This document shows positions 26,038-34,947 of a stretch of 64,000 bases of DNA, in pieces. Source of the stretch: Rhodococcus sp. G-MC3 (lineage in GTDB: Bacteria; Actinomycetota; Actinomycetes; Mycobacteriales; Mycobacteriaceae); contig NZ_JASISW010000003.1 of assembly GCF_030063335.1 (NCBI RefSeq), positions 62,001 through 126,000 on the forward strand, given 5' to 3'. The translations under genes were made by a program, and so were the position numbers. Below the pieces are notes generated by a model. The model was given only the letters and a program-made list of their open reading frames with translations. It was not told the origin of the DNA and ran no database searches. How positions within the stretch are numbered: the first letter of the stretch is position 1; each line of letters begins with the position of its first letter.

Positions 26038-26840
26038 TGGTGGCGTCCTTCCGAAGTGTCGGGACTGTACAGCGCGGTGATGGTGTCGTCGTCCAAGTCG
26101 TAAGAGGCGCAGGAGAATGCGATGCGTCCCTGATCGAGCCCGACCATGCGGTGGCAGTGACGCCGGGCAAGGTCGGGCTGATGTAGAACGGCGGCGACGG
26201 CGATACCGTCGGACGCCAATGACGCCAGCAAGGTCATCACCTGTTCGGCCGATGCCGGATCGAGTGCCGAGACGGGCTCGTCGGCGAGTAGGACGGGTGC
26301 GCGTTGGCACAGTGCGCGGGCGATGGCGACGCGTTGTTGTTGGCCGCCGGAGAGTCGGTCGGCGCGATCGTGTGCACGGTCGGCGAGCCCGACACGGTCG
26401 AGGCATCCCATCGCCTCCTCCCTCAGGTCGCGGCCGAAAACTGCGGTGGACCACGACCTCCGCAGCGACAACCGGCCCAGTGCGCCTGCACAGACATTGT
26501 CGAGCACCGACCGTCGGCCGACGAGGTGAATCTGCTGGAACACCATCGCGGCCCTGCGGACACGATCCCTGACAAGTGCGGACTCACCGCCGATCTCGAT
26601 GGTTCCACCGTCCACCGACGTCAGACCTACGACGCATCGCAGCATCGTCGATTTGCCGGACCCGTTCGCGCCGAGGACTCCCACCAGTTCGCCGGCATGG
26701 ACGTCGAGATCGACACCGTGCAGCACGGTGCGCGCGCCGAAGGATGTGCGCAGCCCGCGAATCGACAGAGCCGGTGCGTCCCGTGATCCTACGAACGAGA
26801 CTGTGCCGCTGACATTTCCGGCAAGGATGTCCGTGGTCAT
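26034..26840 (-). CDS. phnC: Phosphonate ABC transporter ATP-binding protein PhnC
   Basis: A 268-residue ATPase with Walker A GANGSGKST (residues 57-65), Q-loop FQQIHLVGRRSVLDNV (typical of PhnC), signature LSGGQQQR, Walker B VLLADEP, and the switch His in VLHQPD. The first 25 residues are an extension before the ATPase fold. It overlaps phnD and phnE by 4 bases each and energises uptake of phosphonate or phosphonate-like esters. Confidence 0.9.
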   Translation of the reverse strand: MTTDILAGNVSGTVSFVGSRDAPALSIRGLRTSFGARTVLHGVDLDVHAGELVGVLGANGSGKSTMLRCVVGLTSVDGGTIEIGGESALVRDRVRRAAMVFQQIHLVGRRSVLDNVCAGALGRLSLRRSWSTAVFGRDLREEAMGCLDRVGLADRAHDRADRLSGGQQQRVAIARALCQRAPVLLADEPVSALDPASAEQVMTLLASLASDGIAVAAVLHQPDLARRHCHRMVGLDQGRIAFSCASYDLDDDTITALYSPDTSEGRHQ

Positions 26841-27745
26841 CCCGCGTCCTTCGATGTCAGTCCTAGTGCGTCTGCGAGGTCGAAAAGTGGCTGATACGTG
26901 CTCTGGTCGACGGGCAGGAGCTGACCGGCCGGGTCGACGTCGAGCAGCGCACCTGCCTCGGCGACGGCGTCGGGCGGCAGGTCGACCAGCGCGTCGGCGA
27001 CGGCCTTCTGGAACTCTTCACTGGTACCGCCTGCGACGGTGATGGGGTCGTTGGGGATCGGGTCGGATGTCCACACCTGACGGAACTCTGACGTGTCGAA
27101 CTGGTCTTCCCCGGTCGAGGTGGCCAGCTGCTGGGAATTGATCTCGGCGGCGTCGACCTTGCCGTTGGCCAATGCCAGTAGCGCTTCGGGATGTCCGCCG
27201 GCGTAGGTAATCTTGACGTCGGAGTCCTGCATGCCGCTGTTGCGCAATGCCATTCGCGGAAGCCCATCACCGGAGGTGGAGCCGGGCTCGGAGAGCGCGA
27301 GTGTGCGTCCGCGTAGATCGTCGATCGAGTCGATATCGGAGTCCTTGGGCACCCAGATACCGGCGGTGTAGGTGGAAAGCCGTCCGGCGGCCGTCCCGAA
27401 GGAGGCGAGCGCGCGGGCGTCGGCCTCCTGGCTCGCGAACACGTAACCGAGGGGGCCGAAAACGCCGAGCTCGAGTTGACCGTTGCGCATGGCGAGGACC
27501 TCGGCGGCATAATTGTCGACGACGGTCACCTCCACGGGGCAATTCAGCTTCTCCGACAGAGCGTCGCCGATGACCTGGAAGGCCGGGGTCAGCTTGGCGG
27601 GATCTTCGAAAGGCTCCACACCGAAGCGGATCTTGCCACCGGGACAGGTGGGGGATTCGGCGGCGGAGCTCGAGCTGTCGCCACAGGCGGTGAGGGTGAG
27701 AGCGAGGGCGGCGAGCACGAGGGCTGCATGCCGGGGCTTGAACAT
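26837..27745 (-). CDS. phnD: Phosphonate-binding lipoprotein PhnD
   Basis: A 302-residue substrate-binding lipoprotein with signal peptide and lipobox LTAC (Cys21). The mature domain has the phosphonate-binding pattern: IRFGVEPFEDPAKL, then VTVVDNYAAEVLAMRNGQLELGVFGPLGYV, LALSEPGSTSG, and the C-terminal PNDPITV. It follows the FAD oxidoreductase by 15 bases and overlaps phnC by 4. Together with the catabolic genes, the ligand is probably an aminoalkyl- or other C2 phosphonate. Confidence 0.88.
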   Translation of the reverse strand: MFKPRHAALVLAALALTLTACGDSSSSAAESPTCPGGKIRFGVEPFEDPAKLTPAFQVIGDALSEKLNCPVEVTVVDNYAAEVLAMRNGQLELGVFGPLGYVFASQEADARALASFGTAAGRLSTYTAGIWVPKDSDIDSIDDLRGRTLALSEPGSTSGDGLPRMALRNSGMQDSDVKITYAGGHPEALLALANGKVDAAEINSQQLATSTGEDQFDTSEFRQVWTSDPIPNDPITVAGGTSEEFQKAVADALVDLPPDAVAEAGALLDVDPAGQLLPVDQSTYQPLFDLADALGLTSKDAG

Positions 27746-27760
27746 CGGTTCTCCTAGAGG

Positions 27761-28873
27761 TCAGAACGAGTCGACAATGGTGGGGGCGAGGCCGAACGCG
27801 GTGGTCATGCCGATGCCGGAGGTCACCGACACCACCCTCACGTTCGGCGCGGGGGAGGCGGTGAGGAAGTCGGTGCGCGGGCTGGTGGCGTAAATCCCGC
27901 GCCACCGGCGCAGGACGGTCAGCGGTGTTCCGAACAGTCGTGCGCCTTCGCGCAGCAGCAGTTCGGCATTGCGTTCCTCCTCGAACGGGGTGTGGGTCCG
28001 TGCGTGGTGGTGGGTGTCTCCGAGGACGATGGCGCCATCGGGGCGTTGGGTGAGCATGAGATTCATGACGACGTCGAGCAATTCCGGGGAATCGGTCTCC
28101 ATTCGTGTGCGCACAGCGGTGGCCGACGGCATGGCCGCGAGCCCGTCGTATCGCAGCATGGACAGCCCGGTGAGTATGGCCGGGTCGATGACGACGCCTC
28201 CCGGTGGGGCGATTTCGAGCATCTGGAGGCGGCAGCGTTCGACGTTCCATTCGGCTGCGATGTCGGGGAAGAGTCTGTCGACGTCGTGGCCGACGGAATG
28301 AACCACGTGCCTTCCGCGAATGTCACCGCGCGAGGTATGCACGATGGGTTCGGCTGTGTCCATTGTGATCTCGCCTACGTGGGTGTTCCAGAAGAACTCG
28401 ACTCCCTCCGATGTCAGCCACTCCGCGATCGCCGGCACTGCTTCCCTCGGATCAACTCGCAGGTCGAGGGGAAGGTGTGCAACTCCGAGGCCACCGATCG
28501 GCCCCGCGGCGTCGTGAAGCGTCACCTGCTCGGATCCGCGTTCGGCGGCGAACTCCTCGAGTACTGCGAGTTCGTCTGTCGCACGGGCGATGACGAGCGT
28601 CCCGCATTCGCGTACCTCGAATCCTGCCTTTCTGCCGAGCGTCAGCCACCGCTCTCGTGCTGAGAGTGCAAGTGTCAGCGCGTGTCCGGATTGTGCTGTG
28701 GTGCAGATGTGTCCGAAATTGCGGATGGACGCGCCTACGGCGCGGTCGTCGCGTTCGATCACTGCGACGGACATGCCGCGCAGCACCGCATCGACGGCAT
28801 GGGCGAGGCCGACGATGCCGGCACCGACGACGACGAGGTCGAACGGATGGTGGGGGGTTCGGTCGATCATCAC
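27761..28873 (-). CDS. FAD-dependent oxidoreductase of phosphonate clusters (HpnW-like)
   Basis: A 370-residue amine-oxidase-like flavoprotein of the DAO (glycine/D-amino-acid oxidase) fold. The FAD motif is VVGAGIVGLAHA (residues 15-26), RNFGHI follows, and a C-terminal GIYATSPRTDF and TSGIGMT close the FAD site. In other genomes a family of this kind (TIGR03364-type, proposed HpnW) is repeatedly found next to phosphonatase-like hydrolases, exactly as here. It may oxidatively deaminate or demethylate an aminophosphonate. It is the promoter-proximal gene of the minus-strand operon. Confidence 0.8.
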   Translation of the reverse strand: MMIDRTPHHPFDLVVVGAGIVGLAHAVDAVLRGMSVAVIERDDRAVGASIRNFGHICTTAQSGHALTLALSARERWLTLGRKAGFEVRECGTLVIARATDELAVLEEFAAERGSEQVTLHDAAGPIGGLGVAHLPLDLRVDPREAVPAIAEWLTSEGVEFFWNTHVGEITMDTAEPIVHTSRGDIRGRHVVHSVGHDVDRLFPDIAAEWNVERCRLQMLEIAPPGGVVIDPAILTGLSMLRYDGLAAMPSATAVRTRMETDSPELLDVVMNLMLTQRPDGAIVLGDTHHHARTHTPFEEERNAELLLREGARLFGTPLTVLRRWRGIYATSPRTDFLTASPAPNVRVVSVTSGIGMTTAFGLAPTIVDSF

Positions 28874-29040
28874 GAGAGGTAACAGTTCCTCGTGTGGAGT
28901 TACCCGTCAACGGTTGAAAGTGAGTTGTTTGAACAAGTTCACCGCACGTTCACATCCATCATGCAGCATCGTTTACAGTCAGGTTCAAGTAATGGACTGA
29001 ATGGCACAGAGTTGTTCAGTCAGGTTGGAGGCCAGTCTCA
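28874..29040. promoter_or_regulatory. Divergent regulatory region of the phosphonate cluster
   Basis: This 167-base AT-richer gap separates the FAD oxidoreductase operon from gntR-phnX. The direct repeat CAGTCAGGTT occurs at 28976-28985 and 29027-29036, 51 bp apart (about five turns). Between them is the short inverted element TTCAAGT-aatgg-ACTGAA. TTGTT-tg-AACAA lies near 28925-28936. These are candidate GntR/HutC-type sites; the second repeat overlaps the ribosome site of the GntR gene and would give autoregulation. Confidence 0.5.
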
Positions 29041-29784
29041 GTGACACTTCCGTTGCATTCCCGCGTCGCCGATGCTCTTCGTATGCAGATCGTCGACGGC
29101 ACCCTTGCCGTCGGAGCAGCTCTGCCGTCCGAGGCCACGTTGTGCGCGAGGTTCGAGGCATCGCGCGGCACGGTGCGAGCGGCTCTGGCCGCGCTACGTC
29201 ACGAGGGGATGATCGCAGGCGGCCGGGGACGTCCGCCGGTGGTGTGCGATACCGCCGTCGCGCAGTCTTTCGAGACGTTCATGTCCTTCACAGCGTGGGC
29301 GGAGGCGATCGGCCGAATCGCCGGCCAGCGAACTCTGGAGGTGGCACGCCGCGGGGCGAGCTCGGTGGCAGCGGCGGCCCTCGGCCTGGAGGTGGGCACT
29401 CCCGTCATCGAAGTGATTCGGCTTCGCACACTCGACGGCATGCCGGCGATGCTCGAGCGATCGAGTTTTCTCGAATCGGTCGGGCGCACACTGTTCGACT
29501 TCGATCCCGACTCCGGCTCGATCTACGCGTATCTGATCGGTCAAGGGGTGGAACTGCACGAAGGCAAGCACACCATCGATGCCGTTGCTGCCACGGACGT
29601 CGACGCGGTGCACCTCGACATCGACCCCGGCGCGCCTCTGCTTCGCGAAAGACGCAGAGCCCTGGATCTTTCCGGAACTCCACTCGAATACGCCGACGAC
29701 CGGTATCGACCCGACCGAGTTGCGTTCACCATCGACAACACCCGATCCGCGCACGACCTACGCATCGTCAAGGAGATTTCGTGA
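29041..29784 (+). CDS. GntR-family (HutC/UTRA type) regulator of phosphonate genes
   Basis: A 247-residue protein. The N-terminal winged helix (VADALRMQIVDGTLAVGAALPSEATL) is of GntR type and the C-terminal domain is a UTRA effector domain, as in PhnF-like regulators. The start is GTG 29041, with GGAGG 10 bases upstream. It overlaps the HAD hydrolase by GTGA. Divergent placement suggests it represses both arms until a phosphonate or intermediate binds. Confidence 0.85.
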   Translation: MTLPLHSRVADALRMQIVDGTLAVGAALPSEATLCARFEASRGTVRAALAALRHEGMIAGGRGRPPVVCDTAVAQSFETFMSFTAWAEAIGRIAGQRTLEVARRGASSVAAAALGLEVGTPVIEVIRLRTLDGMPAMLERSSFLESVGRTLFDFDPDSGSIYAYLIGQGVELHEGKHTIDAVAATDVDAVHLDIDPGAPLLRERRRALDLSGTPLEYADDRYRPDRVAFTIDNTRSAHDLRIVKEIS

Positions 29785-30476
29785 CCCACTCACGCTCGTT
29801 CGACCTCGTCGCCCTCGACATGGCAGGCACCACCGTGGACGAGGGGGGCCTCGTGTACGAGGTGCTCTCGCAGACCGTCGTCGCCGCCGTTGGCAGGCCC
29901 CTTCCAGCCGAGCTGCTGGGGATGTGGAAGGGGACCAGCAAGCATGAAGCGATCGCGGGATTGCTCGACGCCCTGGATGCGCCCGCCGATTCCGAGGCCG
30001 TCGACACGGTTTTCGAAGACTTTCGTGCGCGCCTGATCACCGCCTACCGCGAGACCTCACCGAAGCCCGTGGCAGGTGTACCGGAAGCGCTGCGTGCACT
30101 TCGAGCGCAGGGCGTGAAAGTAGCGCTGCAGACCGGGTATTCCGCGGACATCGCCGATGCGATCCTCGTCGGGCTGGGATGGACCGTCGGCGCCGGTGAC
30201 GATGACACGGTCGACGCGCTCGTGACGTCGGATCTCGTTGCGGCAAGCAGGCCAGCGCCCTACCTGATCTTCCGCTGCATGGAGGCCACGGGCGTGACCG
30301 ATGTTCGACGCGTCCTCGTCGCTGGGGACACTCCCAACGATGTTCTGGCCGGATACAACGCGGGTGTGGGATTTGTCGTCGGTGTACTCAGTGGGTCCTT
30401 CGGCGAGGATGTACTGAGCAAGTCGCCGCTGACTCATCTGTTGCCGAGCCTGGCAACAGTCGGAGAGTTGATGTAA
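29781..30476 (+). CDS. Phosphonatase-like HAD hydrolase
   Basis: A 231-residue HAD-superfamily hydrolase. Motif I is LDMAGTTVDEGG (Asp nucleophile with Ala-Gly-Thr as in PhnX), Ser/Thr motif II is in LQTGYS, and motif III/IV is VAGDTPNDV. The cap segment MWKGTSKHEAI carries Lys residues in the area where true PhnX has its Schiff-base Lys. The sequence is closer to the PhnX-like family TIGR03351 than to classical phosphonoacetaldehyde hydrolase. GTG 29781 is preceded by AAGGAG. It should cleave the C-P bond of a phosphono-aldehyde or a related phosphate ester; which one is unproven. Confidence 0.82.
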   Translation: MTHSRSFDLVALDMAGTTVDEGGLVYEVLSQTVVAAVGRPLPAELLGMWKGTSKHEAIAGLLDALDAPADSEAVDTVFEDFRARLITAYRETSPKPVAGVPEALRALRAQGVKVALQTGYSADIADAILVGLGWTVGAGDDDTVDALVTSDLVAASRPAPYLIFRCMEATGVTDVRRVLVAGDTPNDVLAGYNAGVGFVVGVLSGSFGEDVLSKSPLTHLLPSLATVGELM

Positions 30477-30680
30477 GGGCTTGTGATCTGTCCCGAGACT
30501 TCGGACCCTGAGTTCTCGAATCCCGCAACGTACCTGCCCACCGCGCGGTCGAAGGGTCAACATCGCTAGCAGGCTGCCATGACGGATCCGCCTGGTAAAT
30601 AGCTGAAACTGGCAGTCGATTGGCAGCTGGGTGCGCACACCTACAGATGGTGAGCTGTTGCCCACCAGCGTCTTCGAGAG

Positions 30681-31502
30681 CTAGGTGAGAGAAACCAGCT
30701 CGGTGATGTCATCGGTGGGAAGCTCACCGTCGACGACCGCGGTGACGACTGCGTTGTTGAGAGTGATTGCGCCCTTGCGGTTGTCGAGAAAAGCGGTGTC
30801 GGCCGCATCGCGGCCGGTGGCAATTCGGACCAGTGTCGACCGCGGGGCGAGGCAGGTGGCGTCGACCACGCGCCATGTTCCACCGACGAAGCCTTCGGCG
30901 ACGGCGTGAAAGTCCATCGGTTCGCAGCCGGGGGCGTAGACGGCAACGAGGCGAGCTGGAACGTTCAGCGCGCGAAGCATGGCCACGACGAGGTGGGAGT
31001 AGTCGCGGCACACTCCTGCGCCCGCGAGGAGGGTGTCGACGGCTCCGTCGATCGGGTCGCTGCTGCCCGGCACGTAGTTGAGACGCGCACCCGCCCAGGA
31101 TGCAACCTTCTCGAGCAGTTCTTCCGAGTCGGCGTAGTCCCCGAACTCCGAGGCTGCGAATCCGTAGAACTTGTCGGCCTCGGCGTAGCGGCTCGGACGC
31201 AGGTACACCGACATGTCGTGGTCGGTGACCGGCGCGGGGTCGGTGTTGCCGATGATGGTGGCGTCGTACGCCACCTGAAGGTTGCCGACTCCGGCCTCGA
31301 AGACGTGGATGCGGTTCCCGTGGACACCGGAGACCTCTTTGGCCGAGATCGACTGACCGTCGAGGACGAAGGACAGCGATTCGATGACCTGGGTGCCCGG
31401 GTGCGGTGCCACGGCGATCTGGAATTCGAGGGTGGTGTCGGCGGTGATATCGACATCGAGGCGGGCGGAAACGTCGCGTTTTAGCACGGCAGCATCTTTC
31501 AT
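30681..31502 (-). CDS. Transglutaminase-like cysteine protease-fold protein
   Basis: A 273-residue cytosolic protein. The Cys-His-Asp catalytic set appears as AGVCRDYSH (near residue 172), DFHAVAE and VVDATCLAP in the order of the Transglut_core domain. The N-terminal half is a beta-rich domain common to bacterial members of this family. Some relatives are cysteine proteases, others are of unknown use. ATG 31502 is chosen; the upstream extension is Pro/Ser-rich and not conserved in kind. It is not clearly in an operon with its neighbours. Confidence 0.8.
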   Translation of the reverse strand: MKDAAVLKRDVSARLDVDITADTTLEFQIAVAPHPGTQVIESLSFVLDGQSISAKEVSGVHGNRIHVFEAGVGNLQVAYDATIIGNTDPAPVTDHDMSVYLRPSRYAEADKFYGFAASEFGDYADSEELLEKVASWAGARLNYVPGSSDPIDGAVDTLLAGAGVCRDYSHLVVAMLRALNVPARLVAVYAPGCEPMDFHAVAEGFVGGTWRVVDATCLAPRSTLVRIATGRDAADTAFLDNRKGAITLNNAVVTAVVDGELPTDDITELVSLT

Positions 31503-31751
31503 CGAACGAAGGGTGGCGGGTGAGGGGCGCGGCACGCTGGTACCCGCAGGACTCACGGGCAAACGTTGGTTGCTGTGGGTCTCGTCACCCCCGAGGGCAA
31601 CCCCGGAATCCTCAACCTGGTGAGAACCGGGCTCGCCACGACGCGTCCGACCTTGGAACAGGAGCCGGGCCTCGGGCGCACAGTGGTGACCTAACGGAGT
31701 CAGAACGCACTTGCTGCCGGTCTGCTCGCGATGAGCGCGGATCGGCCGACA

Positions 31752-32962
31752 TCAGAAGGCCGGGATCGAGTGGCGCACCGATGGCAAGCGCGCCGCGACC
31801 ACCGCGAGCACGAGGGTGAGAACACCCGCAACGACGAGAGCCGACGACAATCCTCCGGTCACCGTGCCGATGGCGAGAATCACCAACGCCGACAGGAACT
31901 GACCGATGAACAACGAACCGGTCCACGCACCGGTGCCTCGTCCACGCTCCTCGAACGGCATGGCTCCCAGTACCCAGGTCAGCAGCGTGGGGAGCAGGAT
32001 TCCGCCGCCCGCGGAGGTGACCACACCGCCTACGACCACCATCGCGGTGTTCGGTGCGAGCCCGATCGCGACGACGCCTGCGCCTGCGGCAAGGAATGCG
32101 CTCGGCGCAACCTCTTTGGTCCGAACGTCCCGAGCTTGCCGAACGAGATCGCCCCGAGCGCTGTGCCCAGTGCCGCGAGAGCACTTACCGCACCGATGGC
32201 CCCAGATCCGCTGACGCCGACGTTCGACAGGGCGTAGGGGATCTCGACGATCGGTATGTAGAACACAATCCCGCCGAACAGGGTGACGGTCAAGGGGGCC
32301 AGGAGCGGACGCCATTGGACCGGCTGCAGGGTGGGGTGCGTCTGATCTTCGGTCGGTGCACTCGGCTGCCACAGCAGCACCGCGACCGAGCCTGCGAATA
32401 CGATTCCCGACGCATACAGCCAGAACGGCGTCCGCCAACTCGACTGTGCGAGAGCGCCGCCCAAGCCGATGAAGACGACGGCCGAGAGGGAGCTGAAAAC
32501 GACTTGCAGCCCAAGATAGCGTGCGCGTGTTCTTCCCTCGAAATAGTCGGCGATCAAGGTCGTGGCGCATGTCATGATCGCTGCCTCGGCAATACCGACC
32601 CCGACTCGACTCGCCACGATGGAGACGAGTGAATCCAGATAGAGCGGAGCGGTTCCGAACAGTGCGTACATCAGGAGCGAGATCTTCATCAAACGAATGC
32701 GGCCGACGGCGTCGACGATCCGGCGTGCACCGAACGCCAACAGTCCGACCATGAGTGCGGGTGTGGTGATGACCAAGGGGACGAGCCATGTCGCTGAGGA
32801 CTGGTGCGAGAACTCGTCGAGAATCTGCGGTTGTGCGGGCGAGAGAAGGACGGCGCCCAGTACCGAGAGGCAACTGATCGCAATGAGAAGTGTCCCCTGC
32901 AGTGGGCCTTCGGTTCGCTGCGAATCAGTCATCTGCCGAGGTTGGGAAATTTCGTGTGTCAT
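31752..32962 (-). pseudogene. MFS transporter, disrupted by one frameshift
   Basis: Two minus-strand frames together make a normal MFS protein of about 400 residues. The N-terminal part runs from ATG 32962 (MTHEISQPRQM) through roughly nine membrane segments to FGKLGTFG. The remainder (TKEVAPSAFLAAGAGVVAIG ... AARLPSVRHS) continues in another frame from about 32120 to the stop at 31752. Adding one base near 32115-32125 restores the frame. It is divergent from the FAH hydrolase and FAD monooxygenase, so it was probably the uptake system for an aromatic acid. Both halves remain free of other stops, so loss is recent or a sequencing error. Confidence 0.75.
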
Positions 32963-33080
32963 GCAGGCTCCATTGAGATCAGGGCTCCACTGGCGATGCG
33001 GAACGAAGTGACTCGGATCACGAGGTATTCGAAGTGTGATCGAGTCGATCGGTCGGTGGAAATCACAATTTCTTGGTGCC

Positions 33081-33126
33081 GGTATCAGTCGGATTGATAT
33101 CGACCGCCATAAACACCAGTGATACC
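33081..33126. promoter_or_regulatory. Repeated GGTATCA boxes between MFS and FAH genes
   Basis: GGTATCA (33081-33087) faces TGATATC (33095-33101) across 7 bases and an exact inverse TGATACC at 33120-33126. Three related half-sites in 46 bases of the divergent gap suggest an operator, possibly for the MarR or decayed TetR protein nearby. Confidence 0.4.
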
Positions 33127-33231
33127 AAAGATCAGCAATTGACTGTTCCCTGATGCCCGGAGGCACGCGAAAGTGGAGGAGGTCACACATTCGCCTTGCT
33201 CGATCACCGCCAGGGAGCGTCGAGCGAACTC

Positions 33232-34239
33232 GTGAAAGAAGCTATCGCCGTGGATATCGCAGCACTGCCCATTCCCACCTTCGCGCTCGCCACCGTGCTT
33301 ATCGACGGTCGACCGCATGCCGCACTGCTGGCAGGCGGCGCGTTCCTCGATCTCGACAGCGTCGCCTCCGAACTGCAGTTGCGCGCACCCATCAGTACCC
33401 GTGACGTCCTCGACGACTGGGAGCGCACATTGCCGATCCTGCGATCGCTCGCCGGTGCGTCCACCGGAACGTGGGTCGCGTTCGACGAAGCCGAGATCCT
33501 GGCACCGGTCGAGCCGCGCCAGATTGTGCAGGCCGGCGCGCACTACCGAACCCACGTCATCGACCTGGCGGTCAAGCACGCCGACATCTCGAACGGGCGG
33601 ACCGAAGACGAGGTGCGCGCCGAGACCGCAGCAATGATGGACAAGCGCGCATCCGAGGGTGAACCGTATTTCTTCGTGGGTCTGCCTTCTGCGGTCACCG
33701 GGCCCTACGACACAGTGACGCTCCCACCGGGCACAACGAAAAACGACTGGGAACTGGAGTTGGCTGCCGTCATCGGTCGCCGTTCGCGCCGGTTGAGTGT
33801 CGACGAGGCACTGGACGCGGTTGCCGGCTACACCATCGTCAACGACCTCACTTACCGTGAATTGGTCTTTCGCCGAGACATGCCGGAAATCGGCACCGAC
33901 TGGCTCCGCGCAAAGAACGCTCCCGGCTTCCTCCCGGTCGGCCCCTTCATCGTTCCTGGTGAAGAAACCGGTCCGCTCTCGGAACTGCGTCTGACGCTGG
34001 AATTGAACGGCACGGTCATGCAGGACGAGTCGACCAAGGACATACTCTTCGATGTCGCCCAGTTGATCTCCGCGGTCTCGCAGACCATCACCCTGCTACC
34101 GGGTGATCTCGTTCTGACCGGTAGCCCGGCGGGTAACGGCATGCATTGGGGTAGGTTGCTGCGCGACGGCGACGTCATGACATCGACCATCACCGGACTC
34201 GGCGCCCAGCGCACACCAGTGGTCGGGACGACGAGATGA
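33232..34239 (+). CDS. Fumarylacetoacetate hydrolase family protein
   Basis: A protein of about 335 residues of the FAH fold. Metal-site and fold motifs are seen in GAHYRTHV, EPYFFVGLPSAVTGP, DWELELAAVIGRR, the NDLTYREL segment and LTGSPAGNG. The family hydrolyses or decarboxylates acylpyruvates and similar diketo acids at the end of aromatic degradation. The start is uncertain: GTG 33232 has GGGAG some 15 bases upstream, and GTG 33250 has GAAAGAAG at better spacing. It is followed with a 4-base overlap by the FAD monooxygenase, which would supply the ring-hydroxylated substrate. Confidence 0.82.
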   Translation: MKEAIAVDIAALPIPTFALATVLIDGRPHAALLAGGAFLDLDSVASELQLRAPISTRDVLDDWERTLPILRSLAGASTGTWVAFDEAEILAPVEPRQIVQAGAHYRTHVIDLAVKHADISNGRTEDEVRAETAAMMDKRASEGEPYFFVGLPSAVTGPYDTVTLPPGTTKNDWELELAAVIGRRSRRLSVDEALDAVAGYTIVNDLTYRELVFRRDMPEIGTDWLRAKNAPGFLPVGPFIVPGEETGPLSELRLTLELNGTVMQDESTKDILFDVAQLISAVSQTITLLPGDLVLTGSPAGNGMHWGRLLRDGDVMTSTITGLGAQRTPVVGTTR

Positions 34240-34947
34240 CATCGGCACTGCACTCCGTACTCGTGATCGGTGGCGGAATCGCCGGCACGGCTGCTGCAAT
34301 CGGATTGGCGCGCGGAAGGCGTCACCGTCGATCTGGTCGAACGTGAATTACGCACGGACAACTGTGGATCCGGCATCACCCTGCAGGGAAATGCGCTCAG
34401 AGTTCTTCAAGATATCGGAGTGTGGACTGCCGCCGAGGCGTCCGGGTACGGATTCGAAGCGCTCGGACTCCGAGCACCGGACGCCGACGGAACGCTGATC
34501 GTCGAATTGAACGACGCACGCACCGGTGGACCAGATCTACCGGCGATGATGGGGATGGAACGCCCCGTTCTGGCCCGCATCATGCGAAACGCGGCGGAGG
34601 AGGCCGGGGTCAAGATGCGGTTCGGCGTCACCGTCCGTTCGCTGGCGCAGAACGATTCCGGTGTGGACGTGGAGTTCTCGGACGACGGCCGCGGGCGTTA
34701 CGACGTGGTGATCGGCGCGGACGGAGTGCGTTCGTGGACTCGTCGCGCTGTGGGGATCGATCTGGAGCCGACCCCGACGGGCATGGGCATCTGGCGCCTT
34801 ACCGGCCCACGGCCCCCGTCCGTCACCCGAACCGATCTGATCTACGGCGGAGCCGGATATATCGCGGGATACTGCCCCACCGGCGAGGATTCGCTGTACG
34901 CCTACATCGTCGAAGACGCGCAGGATCGAACTGCGCGATCGACATGA
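34236..34947 (+). pseudogene. FAD-dependent aromatic monooxygenase, frameshifted and 3'-truncated
   Basis: ATG 34236 (overlapping the FAH stop) opens MTSALHSVLVIGGGIAGTA, the FAD Rossmann motif GGGIAG. After IGLAR the frame breaks. One extra G in the GG at 34314-34315 explains it, because removing it gives AREGVTVDLVERE. The second frame carries ERPVLARIM and the DG motif VVIGADGVRS. It stops at 34947 after VEDAQDRTARST, about 140 residues short of the usual length, without the GDAAH motif. The protein family is the PHBH-type hydroxylases. It was the natural partner of the FAH hydrolase and is now nonfunctional. Confidence 0.8.

Noticed and set aside
25216..26454. 412-codon reading of phnE
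   Set aside because: The extra N-terminal part is a shadow of phnC. The permease starts at ATG 26037 with a 4-base overlap.
29001..30476. A 491-codon fusion of GntR and the HAD hydrolase
   Set aside because: The first half is out of frame with the GntR domain. The hydrolase has its own GTG with AAGGAG at 29781.
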